From Roridomyces roridus (Eukaryota > Basidiomycota > Agaricomycetes > Agaricales > Mycenaceae), in NCBI GenBank assembly GCA_029378245.1, contig JARKIF010000004.1, positions 2,356,001-2,420,000 on the forward strand: a stretch of 64,000 nucleotides of DNA, given 5' to 3'. The translations under genes and the position numbers were made by a program. Below, in pieces: positions 33,124 through 44,229 of this stretch (position 1 is its first letter; the number at the start of each line of letters is the position of its first letter). Below the pieces are notes generated by a model. It worked only from the letters and a program-made list of their open reading frames with translations. It ran no database searches and was not told the origin of the DNA.

Positions 33124-36083
33124 ATGGAGAGGGGGACACATTTTCATATCTATGGTAGGTCAACATGGCCCAAGTCTTGTGACAAGGGTCAGTACTGACC
33201 TTTGACTGACCTGACTTTCAGGTGGCACCGGTGGTCCTGGTGGGGTAGGTGACCAACATGGGGGAGAAGGAGGTTCTGGTGAAGGAGGGACCCTGAGGAT
33301 CACCAACTTGAAGTAAATTCCTAGCGCCTCTGCAGACCAGATCTCACTGTACACAGTGTTTATTCACATGGCCAAGAACCAAGGCATCAAGGCCAAATTG
33401 AACTCATCAGTATGTAACAAATAAATAACTGAAGCCCACTAAGCAAATATTACAGCGCAGGAACAATGCCACACTGCTCTGGCACTTGTCAGATGTCCTC
33501 CAGCATCTCAGATCTTCCAGGGCCGAAAGGAAATTCTTGACAAATGCAACAGTACTTTTCCCAAGAACCCAAGAAGAGAAGGATTTTTGTCCTCTATGGT
33601 CTTGGTGGCTCCGGGAAGACTCAGGTGGCTTTGAAATTTCTGGAGTCAATTGATGAGTATGTGATCCTTATCACAGAGAACATTGCTTATGGTTGACAAC
33701 TTTTCAAGTTTTACGAAGAGGTTCTTTGTGAATGCCAGCTCTCCTGAGGCTCTCAAAACATCCTTCATGAACATAGGAATTTCTCAGAGCTTTGGTAAAA
33801 CATCAGAAGCTGGCCTTGAGTGGCTTATTTCTGAAAACAAAGAGTGGACTCTCCTCTTTGACAATGCAGATGATCCAAAACTGAAGTTATCATCATTCTT
33901 CCCACAATGCACCCATGGAAACATTATCATCACCTCCCGAAACCCACAACTTGCTGCTTATGGACCTGCATCTCACTCACATGTGGGAGACTTGGATGAA
34001 GAAAATGCAGCTCTGCTTCTTCTTGCAAGAGCAGTGAAGGAACACACAGACCAAAATCATAAATTAGCCATGGACATTGTACAGGTAGGTTGCAAGTTCC
34101 TCAGGCAATGATTTCATACTTAATCAAGATGCACAGGAGCTCTCATGCCTGCCTCTTGCAATTGTCCAGGCTGGGGCTTATATTGCCAAGTTTAAATGTC
34201 TCGTCAATTATCTGTCTATCTACAGACAGAACAAGGAAGAGTTACTGCGGCAGCATCCTGACCAGGCTCATGACAACTATGATTGGACTGTCTACACCAC
34301 CTGGCAAATTAGCTTTCAAAAACTGAGCCCAGTGGCTGCCTATCTTTTGCAACTCTGTGCTTTATTGCACCATAGCAATATTCCCCAGTCAATATTTGCC
34401 AATGCCACACAGTGGATATTGAACAACGAGGGGGATGAAACTGAGTCAATGCGGGAAGCCAGGAAATTTCTCCAAAACTTTGTCTCAAGGTCAGGAAGTT
34501 GGTCAAAACAATATTTCAGGAATATTGTGGCAGAGATTGAGGAATATTCACTGATTCAGAGCCAGGAAGCCAGTGATACACTGGATATGCATCCACTTGT
34601 GCATCTGTGGTGCTCAAGCACCCTACCTGATGAAGTAACAACACGGGCATGCATGACAAATGTGGTGGGGATGACAATAGATATTGGCCCTGATGCATAT
34701 TTGGAGAGGATCAGGATGATTGCTCATGTCAACATGCTTGTCCCAGATTTCACCGTTGTGAATTCTCAGTTCTGGAGCCAATATGCATGGATGTACTATG
34801 AGGGAGGTAAATTTGAGCATGCAAAGGGTTTGTATGAGCTGAATCTGCAGAGACAGAGGGAGATGCTTGGAAAGCAGCACCCTGCCACGCTGATAGCCAT
34901 GGCCAACCTTGCAGCTACATACAGGCACCTGGGTCGGTACAGAGAGGCAGAGCCCCTGGAAATTTCTGTCCTCAAACAGCGTCAGAAACTCCTTGGTGAA
35001 GACCACCCTGACACGCTGAGAGCCATGGCCAACCTTGCAGGCACATACAGGCAGCTGGGACGGTACAGAGAGGCAGAGCCCCTGGAAATTTCTGTCCTCA
35101 AACGGCGTCAGAAATTCCTTGGTGAAGACCACCCTGACACGCTGAGAGCCATGGCCAACCTTGCAGCCACATACAGGCACCTGGGTCGGTACAAAGAGGC
35201 AGAGCCCCTGGAAATTTCTGTCCTCAAACAGCGTCAGAAACTCCTTGGTGAAGACCACCCTGACACGCTGAGAGCCATGGCCAACCTTGCAGGCACATAC
35301 ACGCAGCTGGGTCGGTACAGAGAGACAGAGCCCCTGGAAATTTCTGTCCTAGAACGGCGTCAGAAACTCCTTGGTGATGACCACCCTGACACATTGATTG
35401 CCATGGCCAACCTTGCAGCCACATACATGCAGCTGGGTCGGTACCAAGAGGCAGAGCTGCTGGAAATTTCTGTCCTAGAACGGCGTCAGAAATTCCTTGG
35501 TGAAGACCATCCTGACACGCTGAGAGCCATGGCCAACCTTGCAGCCACACACATGCAGCTGGGACGGTACCAAGAGGCACAGCTGCTGGAAATTTCTGTC
35601 CTAGAATGGCGTCAGAAATTCCTTGGTGAAGACCACCCTGACACGCTGAGAGCCATGGCCAACCTTGCAGTCACATACATGCAGCTGGGACGGTACCAAG
35701 AGGCAGAGCTGCTGGAAATTTCTGTCCTAGAACGGCATCAGAAATTCCTTGGTGAAGACCACCCTGACACGCTGAGAGCCATGGCCAACCTTGCAGGCAC
35801 ATATGGGCAACTGGGACGGTACCAAGAGGCAGAGGTGCTTCAACTTTCTGTCCTAGAACAGCGTCAGAAACTCCTTGGTGAAGACCATCCTGATACGTTG
35901 ATTTCCATGGCCAATCTTGCCATGACACTTTATAGCACCGGCCGGTACCAAGAAGTAGAAAATCTTCAACTCAAAGTTGTTGCTAAACGCAGGGATGTCC
36001 TAGGACCAGACCATCCACTCACTCTCCAGGCTACCAAAGACTTGAAGGCTACACAGGATGCTTTGGCTAAGGCCAAGGTGTGA
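33124..36083 (+). CDS. NB-ARC/TPR (NLR-like) protein with apparent frameshift before the P-loop
   Basis: A short exon ERGTHFHIYG joins a Gly-rich exon (GGTGGPGGVGDQHGGEGG) typical of Agaricomycete NLR-like leaders. Next come FQGRKEILDK and the P-loop LYGLGGSGKTQVALKF; one base seems missing between them at 33541-33545 (GACAAATG where GACAAAATG would keep frame). After an intron: Walker-B-like WTLLFDNADD, NIIITSRN, then an intron to ELSCLPLAIVQAGAY (GLPL-like) and a winged-helix-like region (LSPVAAYLLQLCALL, MHPLVHLWC). The C-terminal 400 aa are TPR_12/kinesin-light-chain-like units (GEDHPDTLRAMANLA). NLR-like STANDs sense non-self or trigger cell death in fungi; the ligand is unknown. The start and the 33.3-33.45 kb exons are uncertain. 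Confidence 0.75.
34850..36040 (+). repeat. About ten tandem 126-bp TPR-coding units, near-identical
   Basis: Each unit encodes 42 aa with HPDTLRAMANLA...LGRY.EAE.LEISVLE.RQK. The central units (about 34,990-35,800) differ at only a handful of bases; the first and last are diverged. Variation concentrates at a few codons, e.g. YRH/YRQ/YTQ/YMQ/HMQ/YGQ. Confidence 0.9.
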
Positions 36084-36510
36084 GGCTACGAGCCTGCAGT
36101 GTTCTTAATTAACATGTTGTAGACACAAAGGTTCCGACTGTGGTGAAATGGTTTGATTCAGTACGAGTTGAGTCAAGAAATCTTACTATTTGGTTGTTCT
36201 ATCTATCTACCATAGATGAGAGACTCTTTATACTACTAAGTTTTGTCCGTATGTGTCCATTAAATGAGCTGCGCCCCAGTGTTGAACTGCGGGCGCAGTT
36301 GTAGGCAGTGTGCGCAGCGAGAATTGGCCGGTTGATGGCCATTGATGCCACAGAGCGGTGCCTGATCCTTACACAAGGATTCAGAAAAACCTGTCAAGAG
36401 GATTTCCAAACTATTTTCCAGACTCAAATTCACCCTGGTCAAAAGGTACATAGCATATCCAGATCCTTCCTACCCCAAAGCCAAAGCCACGTTACCCAGT
36501 CAGAACACAG
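36084..36510. other. Intergenic between converging genes
   Basis: 3' flanks of the NB-ARC gene and the minus-strand MYND gene; nothing else recognised. Confidence 0.5.
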
Positions 36511-38368
36511 TCAATGAATCTCCCCAATATGGGGGTTCTCAGCCAAGATTGAATCGATCTCCACCATCATCTCTTCCTCCGTCAGCTCCCTGGCACGCAC
36601 ACGCTCCGCAAGGCTAACCAAGCCCTCATACACCGCTGCGCTACCCTCAATCGGCCACAGTATCCGCACGCGAAACTAAATCCCTCCACTCCGCACTGTG
36701 CGTGTCCAATACCGATCTGGGTGGCAGATCTGGTTCAACACCCCCGGTGCTTCATGTACCTGTGATGAACTAGGGTGCGGATGTACCATCGTTCTTTGTG
36801 CTCTAGATAGGACGAGCGCGTCGCTAGTACGAGAGTCAGTCGATGGATCACAAAGATTCGACGACACCTACTAAGGAGAAGAAATTTATGCTCTGAGCAA
36901 AACAGACGGTGCCGACCTTTCCAGTCGACACGCTGACAGTCAGAGGAACAATAGTAAAATGCATGACAGCCGGAGCACTAGCCAGCCATGGAATGAACCT
37001 GGGTTATAATGCGGCACTACGACGGAAGCTCAGTAACTGGCATGACTTTGCAGAAAAATCAAACAAACCTGCCTGTTATCACAAGCTTTGTATACGACAA
37101 ACGACTTTTCAAAGTCCTCCAAAGCCTCCAAGTCGTCGACGAGAGGAAGGGCAGTCTTCAACGCAAGCTGCGTGGTAGTAAACCAGCCCACCGGAGATCA
37201 TCGTATCCAGAAAGAAATCAACATATTCCTTCAACCTAGTCCCACTACTGAGCGCCATCAACACCAGCGCACGAAGGAACCCGCGGTCAAGCAATTCCGC
37301 GAGCCATAGGTTGAGATCCATGTGGCCAATGAGATATCTCACGATGTTCATACATCCGTGAACTGTGTCCTCCACCCCGGGCTCCGGGCTGTTCAAAACG
37401 GCAAGGATCACGGCGACGAGTTCCGGAGTGAACCTGCGACGCACCAGGCTGGCGGTCAAGGGCCCGGAATGCGCGGCGGGCCAGTACTCATCGTCTCCCG
37501 CATAGTAGTCGTTCACATCGGAGATGAAAAAATTAGGCGATTTATGAGACGATTGACGTAGAAAACCGTGTCGCGACTGGAGATTTCCCGGAGGAGGGTG
37601 CGGATGTGGTCCATAACCAGAGCTCCGATATGGTCAATGGAGCCACCGGCTTCCTGGATCATCTCCTCTAGCCTCTCGGGATATTTGGTGATCTGTGCGT
37701 CTGGGACAAATTCCCCGATGTGAATGAGCATCGTCGCGCGGTCCTCCGGATGGTCGACTCGAGTCAGGAACGACCAGGCCTTCACCATGGTAGCCCAGAA
37801 GAACGGAGTCGAGGTCATGAGCACGAGGGTCTCCGAGTGGTCGTAAAATGAGCGGATGCACGTTATGTAGTCGATGTAAAAGTCTTGTTGCGTTCCGAGC
37901 GGGCTGAGCGGCCCCGAGCTGCCGTCGAGAAACTCCCAGTGGCTGTGGACGAAGTAGACCCACGGCCAAAGATGTGGCCACAATGACACCCCGACGCCGG
38001 TGTTACACTCTCGGATGTTGAGGATGCCATGGAGTGCCACAGCGGCGCACAAGATGTCCATGGTGACATGGCGATTACGATTTGGAGCATCGAGGACCTC
38101 GGAGGTGGGAATTCGTGCCGGGTCGAGAAGGAGGAACCAGAGGGGGAGAAAGTGCGAGGCGTTGGGATTTTGTCAATGTGGGGTCGTCAATGGCGATCCT
38201 GGCGCGCTCTACCTGATCGAAGGTGCGAGTGGGCTCCGCTGCCACGGTAGTGATTCGCTGTTTGCAGTCTGAGTCATGACTCCGTGTATACGCCGTATTA
38301 CGACTGGTGCGCACCCGGATCGTGAGAGGAAGCCGATTGAAGGCCCGCATCTGGAGATCGGGGTGCAT
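36511..38368 (-). CDS. MYND-finger protein of a basidiomycete-specific type (third MYND gene)
   Basis: Start at 38368 (MHPDLQMRAFNRLPL). Exons read on as FDQVERARIAIDDPTL, DPARIPTSEVLDAPN, MDILCAAVALHGILNI, LWPHLWPWVYFVHSHW, YPERLEEMIQEAGGSIDH, LALKTALPLVDDLEALEDF, then a MYND C-terminal half (CSGCHAFYYC, SSDCQRVDWKGRH, LFC) and a final exon RVRILWPIEGSAAVYEGLV ending at 36511. This large helical-region-plus-MYND layout is common in Agaricomycetes and uncharacterised. Two oddities: an extra base in an A run at 38149-38151 shifts the frame between KSQRLA and LPLWFLLLDP, and a TAG precedes CSGC where the first MYND half should be; the latter may be an unresolved intron. It is divergent from the DUF7918 gene (140 bp apart). 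Confidence 0.6.
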
Positions 38369-38508
38369 CCTGGGACCTGGAGAGTTCCGTCGGGGAAGAT
38401 AGAGGAGGAGGACTGATGTCATCTGTACATCACTGTCACTGATGTTCAAGACGTACTTCGGATCAGAATCATCAAACGCGTCTTTCCTTTCTACCACCAC
38501 CACCACCG
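38369..38508. promoter_or_regulatory. Putative bidirectional promoter
   Basis: Only 140 bp separate the ATGs of the third MYND gene (minus) and the DUF7918 gene (plus). A CACCACCACC leader precedes the right ATG. Confidence 0.4.
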
Positions 38509-39804
38509 ATGCCCAAATACGGTCCATTCACCGCCTGGATTGAAATCGACGGCGTCCATCCCGCACGCGAGTACCAGATCTCAGCGCGTTCCGGGCAGAG
38601 CTTGTTCGTCGACTGTTTCATCGCGTCTCAAATCGGCCAGGTGCGTCTTTCTTTCCGTCCTTCCTGTCTTCCACACGCGTCGTATTGACCTCTACTTACT
38701 CATCAGACCTTCTCTGTCGTCTGGCGCAACTCGGGCTGGGACCACCCCACGGCTGCACACGTCTTTGTCGACGGGCAGGACAGCGGTGGACGCGTGCTCA
38801 AGGGCGCGCCGGGGCTTTGTGCTCGTCATGAGGGAGTTACGGATCGGACGACGGTGAGGAGGTTCCAGTTTGCTGCTGTCAAGGTTGTGGGTGAGTCGCG
38901 TTCCCTCCTTTCTTCGCATCCCGTCGCATCTTTCCCATTGTCCCTTGCCTTCATGCCATCTAACGTCGCGCTTGCAGACGACTACGCTCCCCTCCGCTCA
39001 CCCCCGCCCTCTCGCCTCGGCACGATCCAGCTCGCGATCTTCCCCATTGACATCATCGACCTCGGATACACGCCGACGCTCGCGACGAATAGCTTGCCGA
39101 ACGTGGAGATCCATCCTGACAGCCGGGAGGGCTACGATGCGAGTGTGGTTCAGCAAGTTCGGTGCGTATCCTCTGGCATTTCCCGGTGCGTGCCACTGAA
39201 TCGGAAACCGATATAGGCTTGGAGAACCGAAACGCCTACCTGCGCAACCCATTGTCTCGCACCGTTTCTTGGGGCCGCCGCTCGTTACTTTTGTGTTCCA
39301 GTACCGTTCTCTCGGTGCGTGGCTAACGTCTCTTCGACGAGGGTCTATACCAACGGCAAGATACCCAGATGTACTCCAAGCAATGGGAGTCGCCCCTTGC
39401 GTCCCCACGATCGCGTTCACGCTCCGTCCTTCGGGTTCCTCTCTCATTCAAGGCCAGGGTCACCTCAAGAGAAAGGCGTGCTCCGACGAAGAAGAAGTTC
39501 ATCCCTCGTCCAACGGGCAGGGCCACAAGCACGCTCACGCTGACTACACGGAGAACGCCAACCTGCCGGATACGGGCGCGGAGATTCGTGTACTGAGGGT
39601 GATTTTCCTCTTCTTCCTTCCGCCCCTTCAATCAGGGTTGACGAAACGTAGGAGAAACTCAACGCGCTCGAACTTCGCCGGGCTAGCGCCAACGAGAGCT
39701 CCAAGAAGGCGAGGATCGGTCCTGCTCCCGTTTCGATTGAGTCGGAGAACGTCCCGCCTGCGCCTGCGCCCCAGAACGGCGTACAGCTCCACTTGGGCGC
39801 TTAA
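38509..39804 (+). CDS. DUF7918-type basidiomycete protein
   Basis: Model join(38509..38640,38707..38890,38978..39161,39217..39314,39369..39598,39652..39804) gives 326 aa with consistent phases. Landmarks: FTAWIEIDGVHPAREYQ, CFIASQIGQTFSVVWRN, AHVFVDGQDSGGRVL, RFQFAAVKVVDDY, GTIQLAIFPIDII and FVFQYRSLDVLQAMGVAP. This fits the DUF7918 beta-rich domain followed by a conserved short motif and a disordered tail rich in charged and Pro residues (EKLNALELRRASANESSKKAR). The family is abundant in mushrooms and of unknown function. The intron at 39315-39368 carries CTAAC unusually near the donor. Confidence 0.7.
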
Positions 39805-40204
39805 CCACTTTCCGCTGCGCCTTTCTCGCACTCTGGATGTTTCGATCGACTTTCTGCATTGCACGGACTGGATTCGTTATTTCCCACTCGCATTTTGTAC
39901 CACTCGCACCTCGCACTCATACGGACCGCGCACGAACTGTTGTTGTACCACCTACCTGTGTTCGTAACTCTAGAAGGAATGGACGCGTCTCGGACGCCGA
40001 TTTGATTTCTTTTGTGGACGATGGTAGCTTCCGATATCCGTGAGAACGTCCAGTGAGTAAATCCGAGTCCATTGAAGTTCTGATTTGACATGTGCGTGAA
40101 CACTGGATACTACACGAGTTTGTGCAGTTTGTAGTACACCTGGAAGCATATGGTATGCGCCTGCGTAATTTCCAACGGAAATGATGGCATTGACTGTGCA
40201 GGCA

Positions 40205-40268
40205 ATCCCGTTCGATTCGGGACTACGGATATCATTGAGCCTTGCTTATGTAGCTCTTTTTTTTTTTC
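40205..40268 (+). repeat. tRNA-derived (Pol III) repeat copy
   Basis: Core CCCGTTCGATTCGGG followed about 35 nt later by a run of about 12 Ts. Confidence 0.5.
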
Positions 40269-40303
40269 GACTTGTCGTTGTGAGTTGTCGCTCAAGTCCG
40301 AAC

Positions 40304-40929
40304 TAGTGATGGGTCGGTTCGGTTCGGTTCGCGTTCGGGACACTTTTCGTCGAACGCCGAACCTGAACCTGACGTTCGGTTCAGCAAAACCTCGAACGCC
40401 GAACGTGAACGCGCGTTCACGTTCAGTTCGGCGTTCGAACGCGTTCGAACTCCGGAATTTCCCGGCAGCAGTCCAAACAGAATTTCAAGGTAGATGAGAT
40501 TCAAATGTGCTTAGGGAGTCATTGAATAACCCAGACCAAGCACCCAGCCCACTTTTAGGTGCACAATTCCCTTGCAGGAGGAGTCCCGCCGCTCTGATGC
40601 GCCATCAAAACTGATCAGACTGCCAGCACCGACCCATCACAGTCTCTGACCTGGGATCTTATTGAATGAAAGATCACTGTGTGAATTTTCTCTCTACTCT
40701 GTCAAATCTTAACCTGATAATTATCTCGTAATTGCCGTCAAAATCTGAAAGATGGCGGCTTGCGGTTCAATTTTGCGTTCGCGTTCGACCGCATGTACTC
40801 CCGCCCGAACGCTGAACCGAACCTCGCGTTCACGTTCAGTAATCTGCCGAACCTGAACGCTGAACGTGCGTTCGGTTCGGTTCGGTTCAGGTTCGAACCG
40901 TTTGTTTGAACCGGACCCACCCAACACTA
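40304..40929. mobile_element. hAT-type MITE with GTTCG-rich interior
   Basis: The 8-bp duplication GTCCGAAC flanks it at 40296-40303 and 40930-40937. Ends TAGTGATGGGT and complement of TAGTGTTGGGT are inverted repeats. Both subterminal regions are arrays of GTTCGGTTCG and GAACGTGAACGCGCGTTC-like palindromic motifs. No transposase. Confidence 0.85.
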
Positions 40930-42061
40930 GTCCGAACATCATGAGAGTGGTCTGGAGGATGGATATTTGAATTCTTAATTCGACAATAATGGGTCTTCCG
41001 TCTCTCTACCCTCCCCTGCGGTCGATTGGAGAATGTCGGGCATCCCCGCTGAACTGGCACTTCAAATGAAGGCGGTCCAGGACAAGGACAAAGATGCCAA
41101 TGGACTGTCAGAAAATGCATGCCGGAGGTGGCTGCTAGAGCCAACGAGGCTCAGGATTGAGGAGACACTCGAGTGCGCAAATGGACAATAGTGCGACAGG
41201 GGACGTGGAAGTCAGGAAGATAGAAGGACTGATTCATATCATACGTAGGCTGTACATCAAGTATACGGATACATACAATACGAACTGATGCAAATAAACC
41301 CAGTTCCTGACATGGACTCCGCTCCAACTCTCCTTGTCGCTGTGGATCTCCGACAAATGAGGAATGTCACCGGGAGGTGATTTTCGACACCCGGGCCGTG
41401 GTTCGACAATCTTTCGCTCTCGGTCAAGGCATCAGCAAAGTACGGACAGAAAGCAATAGAGAGTGAAAGTAGGCCCAAATGCATGAGGTCTTCATCCGAT
41501 GGCACCTGCAAGCCGTCAATTGGTCGGCACAAAGCAGGGAGGTCTGGTTCGACTCGGCATCGAAACGGATGGTGTCGATGGTGGAGATACTTGAAGCGTC
41601 ATTTTTTAGCGCCAGCGTCACAGGTGTGAGAGCATTCGTCAACACCTGAAGACCGTGTACGGTGTTCCGAACAAGCAATCTCGCATGACAGGAAGCGGAT
41701 ACGCGGAAAGACGGATATAGGCGCATACCTCATGCACACTGTCAATAACGCCCGTCGCCGTATGGGAAGGTTAGAACATTGCTCCCACCGGGCTTGAGTG
41801 CTGCTTCATCTAGCGTCTGCGATAGGAGTATGGAGTTGGAAACTGGGAATGTGCACAGACGAAGCGCTTACTGCAAACGCCATACTTACCTCGCCTCGGG
41901 CACGAGAAGCCGATCGCCGAGCGGGATATTACACCGCGTACCTTGTCTGACCGATCTAAGAATCTCTGAAAATAGCAGCCGCAGGTCAAAGGCTGGATAT
42001 AAGCGCTCACCCTGGCCGAATCCAACTCAACAACTCACCTTTATACTCGAGAATTCCAACC

Positions 42062-43376
42062 ATGTCTTCTGGCAAGGAGCTCATATTCGTACGTCGTCCA
42101 CCCCGCTCACTGTGGAAACCCGTCCCGACTCATCCATCCCAACAGGTAACCGGTGCATCAGGCTTCCTCGGCTCGCACGTCGTCCTCCAACTCCTACAGA
42201 AAGGATACCGAGTCCGTGGGGCCGCGCGCGGGGCCAAAGCCCAGCACCTCAAGTCCACATACGCCGCCGCGGGGTACGGCGGGGTATTCGAGGTTGTGAA
42301 GATCGGGGATATAGCGCATGACGAGTTCCCCGAAGCGCTCGTTGGCGTGGATGCGGTGATCCATGTTGCGTCGCCGTTGGCTGGGCGGGAGGGGCCGGAG
42401 GAAATACTCAAGGTTCGTCCTATCTGAGGCACGTACTGATGAGTTGGCTGATTTTCATGTAGACGGCCGTGGATGGGACACTCAATGTTATTGTGCAAGC
42501 CGAGAAGGCTGGGGTGAGACGGATGGTGGTGACGAGTTCTATCGCGACCGTGTGGAATCCTGAAGGAAAATGGACCGACAAAGGTGAGTGGGACGAATTG
42601 TTCCCAAGGCGCTGACGTACCGTTGAGTAGACTGGAACCCCGTTACGAAGGAGCAGGCGTTTACGAGCGACAACCCGATGGTCCCTTACGCCGCGTCGAA
42701 GAAGTTTGCTGAGCTCGCGCTCTGGGAGTGGGCGGAGAAGCATCCGCATGTCGAGGTTACCACCCGTGAGTTGCCTTCGTACTTAAAATGAGATCGCTGA
42801 ATTGCAAAGTGAACCCGACCTTCTTCTACGGCCCATTCACTCCGCATTATCCCTTCCCATCCGCGCCCGACTTTAACTCTCTCTCGACCACCACCATGCT
42901 GTACAAGCTCCTCTTCGAGGACGGTGTCTTCCCCAGTCAGACGATCTACATCGATGTCCGTGACGTGGCCGCAGCACACATCGGTGCGCTCTCCTCGCCG
43001 CCGACAACCCAAGTGGGGCGCAAGCGCATCATCCTCTCTTCGCCAACTGGCTGGCCGCTGAAGAAGACGCTTGACTTCATCGGCGAGCAACGCCCTGCAC
43101 TGAAGGGTCGGCTGACCAAGGAACCGCTCCCCGCTCCGCATCCGTCCGATGTCCTGCCGTTTGACCTTAAGCGCGTCGAGGAGGTGGTGGGTATGGAGAA
43201 GGCGGATTTCCATACGACGGAGCAGGTGCGTCGGGTGCGGCTTTGCTTTGGGTTGGACTGACTTTGTACAGACGATTCTTGACAGCGTCGATGCGCTCGT
43301 GGCGGTCGAAGACGTGTGGCGGAAGACCGGGCATGAGATTCATTTCGAGGGACGGCGCACTGTGGCGCTTTTTTAG
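42062..43376 (+). CDS. NAD(P)-dependent epimerase/reductase, cinnamoyl-CoA-reductase/dihydroflavonol-reductase-like
   Basis: Model join(42062..42088,42146..42412,42463..42583,42631..42765,42810..43225,43272..43376) gives 356 aa. It is an extended short-chain dehydrogenase: TGASGFLGSHV is the Rossmann glycine motif, VDAVIHVASPL and VTSSIATVW follow, and PYAASKKFAE contains the catalytic Tyr-x3-Lys. NPTFFYGPF and VDVRDVAAAH-like (IDVRDVAAAH) motifs complete the family signature. Such fungal enzymes reduce aldehydes or ketones with NADPH in the cytosol; methylglyoxal-reductase-like and secondary-metabolism roles are both possible. Each intron is 43-57 nt. No lesion seen. Confidence 0.85.
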
Positions 43377-44229
43377 GATTCGTCGCTGAGAATATGTAGC
43401 AGCACCGTAGTCAGAAAGATTCAAGAGTGATGAGGAGCTCCGAGGTACGGTGGGCGATGAGAGTCTGAGTCAAGTTGCAATGATCCGGGTCGGAACATAA
43501 CGGGCGCTCTCTTCTTCCTAACTCTATGCCACCCTTGGCCGGTCGACAGGTTAGTGTCGCGTTCTTTCCGACAGAAAGAGCTTCACTGGCGTTCCTCCCA
43601 CTGTTGCATGAGTACCTGAACAGCTCGAAAACTGAACGGAGCCAGTTCGATTCTGGTTCCGATGCGTACCGTTTCCGACATGCCTTCGTGTGTGTTTTTT
43701 TTCCCACTATCTCCGTGGATTCAGCCAACATCTCTGTGCCTAAAATGTAGCTCTATCGAAGTCACAAATCCAGCCAGAACAAGACTCGTATATATTGAAG
43801 TGAATTCAAACGTGTCCTGTGTACACATGTCGGCCGGGCGTTCGAGTTGACTTCCCCAGTTCGGACCTGTTCGATTCAGGCTTGGGTGATGTGAAGGCCA
43901 ATCGTGACGCGTCTTTTTTTTCGACTTCCACAACTAAGTAATGCGCATCATGCATCATGGATCACCCCGGGTTGAATCAGACATCGGATCGAGACGCCGA
44001 ATCGTCTACTTCCAATGATCGGACAATTTCGGAGGCACCACGATTGGGCCAGCACTTTTCTCCCTTTGACTCACCGACCTCACGACGCCTCTTTGCAGTC
44101 GCTGATCGGTTCTCCAGGGGTGGAATGTGCTGTACCACAGATCGTTCTCTAGTTCTACGCCTCGACTCTCTTCATTCCGCTCCGACTCGGGAATCGATGG
44201 CTCAGTGGCTCCCTTAGATCCTGGGCGAT
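43377..44229. other. Intergenic; one tRNA-derived repeat
   Basis: An open plus frame from 43957 and an open minus frame at 44006-44347 overlap; neither is recognisable. Confidence 0.4.
43866..43922 (+). repeat. tRNA-derived (Pol III) repeat copy
   Basis: Core CTGTTCGATTCAGG followed by a T run near 43914-43921. Confidence 0.45.

Larger units (their letters stand above)
39805..42061. other. No confident gene; one MITE and one tRNA-derived repeat
   Basis: Open frames at 41257-41532 and 41424-41726 (minus) overlap in different frames and may be remains of one unrecognised gene, but no splicing joins them convincingly. The rest is covered by the repeats listed separately and the promoter of the reductase gene. 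Confidence 0.4.

Noticed and set aside
34623..35928. Long minus-strand frames over the TPR array
   Set aside because: They are antisense shadows of the 126-bp repeats; their apparent repeats simply mirror the plus-strand TPR coding units.
34850..36040. CRISPR-like array
   Set aside because: The units are 126-bp contiguous coding repeats in frame, without spacers, in a eukaryotic gene.
40304..40929. Interstitial telomere-like GTTCG repeat
   Set aside because: The motif is bounded by TIRs and an 8-bp target duplication, so a MITE explains it.
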